Notes under the pieces: model-generated
Database searches by the model: none
Told to the model about the DNA's origin: nothing
The model's input: only the letters and a program-made list of their open reading frames with translations
NCBI GenBank assembly: GCA_902494715.1
Contig: CABUUJ010000067.1
Span: 1-10,615 of the forward strand
Direction of reading: 5' to 3'
DNA length: 10,615 nucleotides
Source of the DNA: an uncultured Collinsella sp.
Lineage (GTDB): Bacteria > Actinomycetota > Coriobacteriia > Coriobacteriales > Coriobacteriaceae
Part shown: piece after piece, positions 6,452 to 10,615 of the stretch
Layout of the letters: each line of letters begins with the position of its first letter
Position numbering within the stretch: the first letter of the stretch is position 1
Made by a program: the position numbers and the translations under genes

Positions 6452-6497
6452 CCCTGCTACCATGGTGCGAACAGCAACGCGAATGACAGGCAGGAAT

Positions 6498-7811
6498 ATG
6501 AAGCTCACCATAGAATCGATGACGTACGGCACCGACGGTCTGGCACATGCCGACAACGGCAAGGCCGTCTTTGTGCAGGGCGCTGTGGCAGGCGACACCG
6601 TCGAAGCCGAGATCGTGCAGGACGGCAAATCGTTTATGCGTGCCCGCACGACCGAGATTCTGGAGCCGAGCCCCGATCGCATTCAGCCTCCCTGCCCCTT
6701 CGTGGGCATCTGTGGCGGTTGTTCGTGGGGCAATCTCTCGCGCACCGCCCAGCTTGCCGCCAAAGAGCAAAACCTGCGCTCCACGCTCGAGCGCATTGGC
6801 AAGTTCGCCCCCGAGCAGGTCAACGAACTTGTCCAGCCTATCCGCCACACCAAGGACGACTGGGGCTACCGCAATAAAATCGAGCTCGAACCGACCGTCG
6901 TCAACGGTCGTGTGCGTCTTGGCATGCACGGTGTCGACCCCAGCAAAATCGTGACCGTCGATACGTGCCCGCTGTTCGATAAGCGCTTCCCGAAGGCGCT
7001 CAAATCGGTCGTCGGCGCACTCAACTATCTAAGCGGCAGCCATGACTTGGGGCTCGAACGCGTGGGCATTCGCGCATCACGCCGCACCAAGGCACTCGAG
7101 GTCGCACTCTGGACGCCCACAGGCTCTTTTCCGCGCTCGCAGGTCTCCCGCGTGCTGGCGGACGCCGCTCACCCCACGAGCATCGTGCGCGTGATGAGCA
7201 AGGGCGAGAAGAAGGCCCGCCGCGTTTCCAAGGTGGAGATGCTCGCCGGCGAGGGCTCGTGGACCGAGAACATCGCTGACGGCCAGATGCGCTTATCCGC
7301 CCCGTCGTTTTTCCAGGTTAATACCAAGGGCGCTGAGATTTTGATTGAGCTCGTTATGGACGCCCTCGACCCGCAGGAAGACGAGCTTGCCGTGGACCTG
7401 TACTGCGGCGCCGGCACCTTTACCCTGCCGCTCGCCCGCCGCTGCGACTTTGTCGCCGCCGTCGAGGCCTACGGTCCGGCCGTGCGCGACCTGCGCCGAA
7501 ACCTCGAGATCAACAAGCTCGACAACGTCGACGTCATCGGCGGCGATGCCGTGCGCGAGTTCCCCGACCAGGATGCCGATGTCCTGGTGGTCGATCCGCC
7601 GCGCGCAGGTCTGGCACCCGAGGCCATCGACCCCATCGCTAGCACGAGTGCGCGCGATGTCGCCTATGTGAGCTGCGACCCTGCCACCCTGGCACGCGAC
7701 CTTAAGCGCTTTGTCGAGGAAGGCACCTTCTCCCCCGTCAAGATCACGCCGGTCGACCTGTTCCCGCAAACCTTCCACTGCGAAACGGTCGTCCACCTCA
7801 AGCGCAACTAG
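6498..7811 (+). CDS. rlmD: 23S rRNA (uracil-5-)-methyltransferase, RlmD/RumA family, 4Fe-4S
   Basis: A 437-residue SAM-dependent RNA methyltransferase that forms 5-methyluridine in 23S rRNA. An N-terminal TRAM-like segment (about 1-58) is followed by the iron-sulphur motif CPFVGICGGC (Cys66, Cys72, Cys75) with the fourth ligand Cys157 in TCPLF. The catalytic domain carries FFQVN, the SAM motif DLYCGAGTFTLPLA, DPPRAG, the nucleophile Cys393 in VSCDPATLARD, and the general base Glu429 in FHCETVVHL. All catalytic and cluster residues are intact. ATG 6498 is preferred because the TRAM segment begins there; in-frame ATGs at 6462 and 6483 would add up to 12 non-conserved residues. In many Gram-positives one paralogue (RlmCD) modifies both U747 and U1939, so the target position is not fixed. 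It is probably transcribed from its own promoter after the ppk terminator. Confidence 0.93.
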   Translation: MKLTIESMTYGTDGLAHADNGKAVFVQGAVAGDTVEAEIVQDGKSFMRARTTEILEPSPDRIQPPCPFVGICGGCSWGNLSRTAQLAAKEQNLRSTLERIGKFAPEQVNELVQPIRHTKDDWGYRNKIELEPTVVNGRVRLGMHGVDPSKIVTVDTCPLFDKRFPKALKSVVGALNYLSGSHDLGLERVGIRASRRTKALEVALWTPTGSFPRSQVSRVLADAAHPTSIVRVMSKGEKKARRVSKVEMLAGEGSWTENIADGQMRLSAPSFFQVNTKGAEILIELVMDALDPQEDELAVDLYCGAGTFTLPLARRCDFVAAVEAYGPAVRDLRRNLEINKLDNVDVIGGDAVREFPDQDADVLVVDPPRAGLAPEAIDPIASTSARDVAYVSCDPATLARDLKRFVEEGTFSPVKITPVDLFPQTFHCETVVHLKRN

Positions 7812-7848
7812 ACTGTTTGTCCAAGACCACGCCCGATGATTTTTCTGA

Positions 7849-7896
7849 GACGGGGATAAAAATAAATTTGCTCCGAATGATTATTTAATCCCCGTC
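7849..7896 (+). other. Imperfect hairpin after the methyltransferase gene
   Basis: GACGGGGAT (7849-7857) pairs with ATCCCCGTC (7888-7896), and an inner AAATAA/TTATTT pairing (7860-7865 with 7881-7886) follows a small internal loop. It lies 37 bases past the methyltransferase stop and could terminate that transcript, but no U-tract follows on either strand. The GTCCC motif recurs at once in ACCGTCCCCT (7907-7916), so it may instead belong to the decayed mobile element that follows. Confidence 0.4.
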
Positions 7897-7949
7897 CCGA
7901 AATTGAACCGTCCCCTCATTTCTTGAACATTAGAAATGGGGGCTTCTTT

Positions 7950-8279
7950 ATGGACGGGAGAGTCAGGCACGACGCCACGCTGAGGACTCTTGCAGCAGAG
8001 CTTTGCGACAGGGGGTACGGGCGCGCCGAAGGCCGGCGGGAGGCCGAAGGGTGCCCGGACCCGGCCGGGGCCAGCGGCGTGCGAGGGCAAGCTCATGCGA
8101 CGGAGCTGCTGCCCGGGCGCCTGAAGGACGAGTTCTACAGGAACCGGACGTGGCGGAGCTTCGAGGAGTTCAAGCGGGACCTCGACGCCTATACCGTTCA
8201 CTGGAACAAGAGGAGGCGGGTTAAGCAAAAGGGACTGACCCCGGAGGAGTTCCGGAATCAGTCCCCATGTGCGACATAG
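7950..8279 (+). pseudogene. IS3-family transposase remnant, internally deleted
   Basis: The open frame from ATG 7950 encodes about 109 residues. The C-terminal half, from RLKDEFYRNRTW through FEEFKRDLDAYTVHWNKRRR to GLTPEEFRNQS, is the end of the integrase core of IS3-family transposases. The N-terminal MDGRVRHDATLRTLAAELC resembles the start of an OrfA helix-turn-helix. The region that should hold the DDE triad is missing: fewer than 40 residues join the two ends, and GRPKGARTRP, typical of an OrfA end, appears in another frame near 8030-8070. This is therefore a non-functional remnant with a deletion and frameshift. GGGGG about eight bases ahead of the ATG could still allow translation. No convincing terminal inverted repeats were found. 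Confidence 0.75.
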
Positions 8280-8454
8280 GTCGCTAATTGACCCGTCCAA
8301 GTATCGGGGCGAAGTTCATTTCAGCGCCGTTTGAGAAAGCTAGACGCCTTCGGGCAGGTTATCCCGGACACGGGGCGGCCGCCTCGACCGACCTCGGCCC
8401 TCGCCCACCTCAACTGCTCCTCAATTACATAGAGCTGATTGAGGAGGGCACAAG
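8280..8454. other. Intergenic junction between transposase remnant and PTS gene
   Basis: No intact gene is seen. A perfect 9-bp hairpin CTCCTCAAT (8417-8425) / ATTGAGGAG (8438-8446) lies nine bases past the PTS gene stop and may end that transcript, although no U-tract follows. The minus strand across 8321-8454 is open and reads LLNQLYVIEEQLRWA near its start, possibly a fragment of another protein. Confidence 0.4.
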
Positions 8455-9903
8455 CTAGCGGGCGCCTTCCTCGTCGTCGTTGGGTCGGTAGGTGATGAAC
8501 TCGATAACAAAGGCCAGGACGGCAGAGACGAGTGAGGCGATGATCGCGAAGATCATATGGGAGATCCCGGCGCCACCAGGGGTCCCGTCGATGAAGTTGA
8601 GCAGGTTGAAGACGCCGAGGCCGCCCGAGATGTACATGAGGGCGCCCGTCATTCCCACGATGGCGCCGCCCACGGCGGAGCTCAGGCATGCCACGACGAA
8701 CGCGCGCTTGTTGGGCAGGGCGATGCCGTAGATGCCAGGCTCGGTGACGCCGAAGAAGAAGGCAGAGATCATCGCGGGAAGGGCGATGCCGCGGAAGCGC
8801 TCGTCCTTGTTTCTGAGGTACATGGCAAAGATGACCGCTCCGAGCGCGAACCCGTGGCCGATGGTGGCGGCGAGCACGCTGTCGTGGCCGAGGGTGTTCA
8901 GGTTCATGATGGAGATGGGGATGAGGCTCCAGTGGAAGCCAAAGATGACGAGGCACATCCACAGTCCGCCGACCAGGGCGCTGCCCAGGACGGAACCAAC
9001 CACGGGGAGCTGGAAGATGAACGAGAACGCCGCGCTCAGCAGGTTGGTGATGAGGGTGGCCACCGGGCCGATGACGAGGTAGCCCAAGACGATGGAGACC
9101 GTCATCGTGGCGAGCGGGACGAGGAACATCTTGAGCGCAGTCGGCATCCAGCTCTTGAGCCAGCGCTCAAGGATAGAGCCGAACCACACCATGAGAAGGA
9201 CGGGGATCACCGAGCTCACGTAGCCGGACACGGGCATGATGATGGGGACCCCGAGGGCGGTGGCGTACCACGAGAACGTGCCGGCCACGCCGAGGTCGAT
9301 GCTGCCGAGCGCCTCACCCGAGGTCAGGGCGACCATCGTCGGGTAGAGGAGCGCCACGCCGATTGCCACGCCGGTGAACTCGTTCATGCGGAACTTGCGC
9401 GCGGCACTGAACGCCAGGGCGACGGGAAGGAAGTAGAAGAAGCCGTCAGCCACGGTGTAGAGCAGCGTGTAGAGGCCGTCGTTTGCAAAGGCCGGGACAA
9501 AGTAGGTGATGAGGGCAAGCAGTCCCTTCATGATGCCTGCGGCGGCAAGCGGTCCCAGGATAGGCTGGAAGATGCCAGAGATGAGGTCGATGACGACGGA
9601 GGCAACGGTCTTATCGCCCTGGGGCTCGTCGTCGGCGCTTGCGCCGCCCGAGAAGTTGCCGGCCTCCAGGATCGCGTCGTAGACGTCCTCGACGATGTTG
9701 CCCACGACCACCTGGTACTGGCCGTTGGCCTGGATGACCTGGATGACGCCCTTGAGGGCCTCGATCTTGGCAGTGTTGGCGCGGGACTCGTCCTTGAGTT
9801 TGAAGCGCACGCGCGTGATGCAGTGCGCGACGCTGGCGACGTTCTCGGCGCCGCCTACGTTCTCGAGTATGGATCTGGCCAGATCGTCGTATTTTTCAGC
9901 CAT
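8455..9903 (-). CDS. PTS EIIBC permease, beta-glucoside type, without IIA domain
   Basis: A 482-residue membrane permease of the glucose-superfamily PTS. The IIB domain (about 5-80) carries the phosphorylated cysteine Cys28 in AHCITRVRF; a linker of about 20 residues leads to a IIC domain (about 105-470) with multiple membrane spans, GFHWSLIPI (about 322-330) and the GVTEPGIYG signature (385-393). It imports a sugar and phosphorylates it at C6. The protein stops just after the last span with an acidic tail, so no IIA is fused, unlike BglF/BglP; phosphate must come from a separate IIA. Length and layout resemble AscF; sucrose and trehalose EIIBCs are related, so specificity rests on the GH1 neighbour. 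AAGGAG six bases ahead of ATG 9903 is an excellent ribosome-binding site. It follows the GH1 gene after 31 bases. Confidence 0.93.
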   Translation of the reverse strand: MAEKYDDLARSILENVGGAENVASVAHCITRVRFKLKDESRANTAKIEALKGVIQVIQANGQYQVVVGNIVEDVYDAILEAGNFSGGASADDEPQGDKTVASVVIDLISGIFQPILGPLAAAGIMKGLLALITYFVPAFANDGLYTLLYTVADGFFYFLPVALAFSAARKFRMNEFTGVAIGVALLYPTMVALTSGEALGSIDLGVAGTFSWYATALGVPIIMPVSGYVSSVIPVLLMVWFGSILERWLKSWMPTALKMFLVPLATMTVSIVLGYLVIGPVATLITNLLSAAFSFIFQLPVVGSVLGSALVGGLWMCLVIFGFHWSLIPISIMNLNTLGHDSVLAATIGHGFALGAVIFAMYLRNKDERFRGIALPAMISAFFFGVTEPGIYGIALPNKRAFVVACLSSAVGGAIVGMTGALMYISGGLGVFNLLNFIDGTPGGAGISHMIFAIIASLVSAVLAFVIEFITYRPNDDEEGAR

Positions 9904-9934
9904 TATTTTCTCCTTAGTGATATTGCCCGGGCGG

Positions 9935-10615
9935 CTAGCCCAGGTCGCCTCCGTTGGTGGCGATGGCCTGTTGGTACCAGTAGAAGCTCTTCTTGCGCCT
10001 GCGCTCGAGCGTGCCGTTGCCCAGGTTGTCGCGGTCCACGTAGATGAAGCCGTAGCGCTTCTCCATCTCGCCAGAGCCCGCGCTCACGAGGTCGATCGGC
10101 CCCCAGGTGGTGTAGCCGAGCATCTCGACGCCGTCCTGCTCGATGGCGTCGCGCATGGCCTCGATGTGCTCGCGCAGGTAGGCGATGCGGTAGTCATCCT
10201 CGATCGTGCCGTCGGGAAGCACCTCGTCATAGGCGCCGAGGCCGTTCTCCACCACAAAGAGCGGCTTCTGGTAGCGGTCCCAGAGGTCGTTGATCGTGAT
10301 GCGGAACCCAAGCGGGTCGATGACCCAGCCCCAGTCGCTCGTGCGCACGTAGGGGTTCTCCACGCCGGCGAAGGCGTTGCCCTCGGCGACGCCGCCCACG
10401 GAGTCGGGGTCGCCCGCGGTGCAGCGCGAGGAGTAGTAGCTAAACGAGATGAAGTCGACGGTGTTCTCCGCAAGGATGCGCTCGTCCTCGGCGGTCATGC
10501 CCACGTCGATGCCCTCGCGCTCGAGCATCTTGAGCGCGTAGCCGGGGTAGCGCCCGCGCGCCTGCACGTCCACGAAGAAGAGGTCCTCCTGGTTCTTGAC
10601 CTGCGCCGCGCGAAC
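9935..10615 (-). CDS. 6-phospho-beta-glucosidase, GH1, C-terminal part (N-terminus outside window)
   Basis: The frame is open to the right edge and gives 226 C-terminal residues of a protein usually about 470-480 long. The glycoside hydrolase family 1 nucleophile is in FVVENGLGA (the Glu codon is at 10247-10249). YTTWGPIDLVS and the EMEKRYGFIYVDRD segment hold the Ser/Lys/Tyr group that binds the 6-phosphate in BglA/AscB-type enzymes, and the end KKSFYWYQQAIATNGG is typical of that subfamily. It hydrolyses 6-phospho-beta-glucosides in the cytosol to glucose 6-phosphate and an aglycone or sugar. It is the upstream gene of the pair and supplies the substrate assignment of the EIIBC that follows. 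The promoter, any antiterminator site and the acid/base Glu lie outside the window. Confidence 0.93.
   Translation of the reverse strand, partial: VRAAQVKNQEDLFFVDVQARGRYPGYALKMLEREGIDVGMTAEDERILAENTVDFISFSYYSSRCTAGDPDSVGGVAEGNAFAGVENPYVRTSDWGWVIDPLGFRITINDLWDRYQKPLFVVENGLGAYDEVLPDGTIEDDYRIAYLREHIEAMRDAIEQDGVEMLGYTTWGPIDLVSAGSGEMEKRYGFIYVDRDNLGNGTLERRRKKSFYWYQQAIATNGGDLG

Noticed and set aside
8180..8200. TACCGTTCAC inside the transposase remnant as another regulatory motif
   Set aside because: It encodes the conserved YTVHW of the integrase domain, so the match is most likely coincidental.
8417..8446. Hairpin as a BglG/LicT-type RAT antiterminator
   Set aside because: It lies downstream of the PTS gene rather than in a leader, and has no overlapping terminator or U-tract.
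8557..10047. Long open frame (496 codons) on the plus strand opposite the PTS and GH1 genes
   Set aside because: It is a charged low-complexity translation spanning two real genes and their spacer, expected from high GC at third positions.

Overview
The window looks like chromosomal DNA from a Coriobacteriia member, most likely a Collinsella-like gut anaerobe. This is inferred from the gene types (arginine deiminase, beta-glucoside PTS, long PPK1), from GC-rich coding DNA with strongly G/C-ending codons, and from AT-rich intergenic gaps. No species assignment is possible by eye.

Left third (1-3269, minus strand): an arginine-catabolism block. A complete arginine deiminase gene (arcA, 2028-3269) is followed by a hairpin terminator, then a small membrane-protein reading frame that appears broken by two single-base losses (1786-1891), then a fold-type-I PLP aminotransferase (645-1769) with its own terminator. 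The first 22 codons of a second arcA copy enter at the left edge (1-66). The two arcA copies are identical over the 90 bases compared (start of gene plus ribosome-binding region). Their upstream control regions are homologous but clearly diverged. Both keep the same layout: a TATAA-type -10, a leader of about 75 bases, and two GAACGG motifs exactly 21 bp apart.

Middle (3270-7811, plus strand): a 550-base AT-rich divergent control region, then polyphosphate kinase (ppk, 854 aa) with an unusual C-terminal extension of about 165 residues. A strong intrinsic terminator follows, then a 4Fe-4S RlmD/RumA-type 23S rRNA uracil-5-methyltransferase.

Right third (7812-10615): a junction containing a hairpin and a decayed, internally deleted IS3-family transposase. 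It is followed by a minus-strand operon in which a GH1 6-phospho-beta-glucosidase (N-terminus outside the window) precedes a PTS EIIBC permease that lacks a IIA domain. Together these would import and phosphorylate an aryl- or beta-glucoside, then hydrolyse the 6-phospho product.

I did not find an obvious defence system, CRISPR array, tRNA or rRNA. The observations most worth checking are the phased CCGTTC/GAACGG motif system shared by arcA and ppk upstream regions, the hidden small membrane ORF, the arcA duplication enclosing an aminotransferase of unknown substrate, and the PPK tail.
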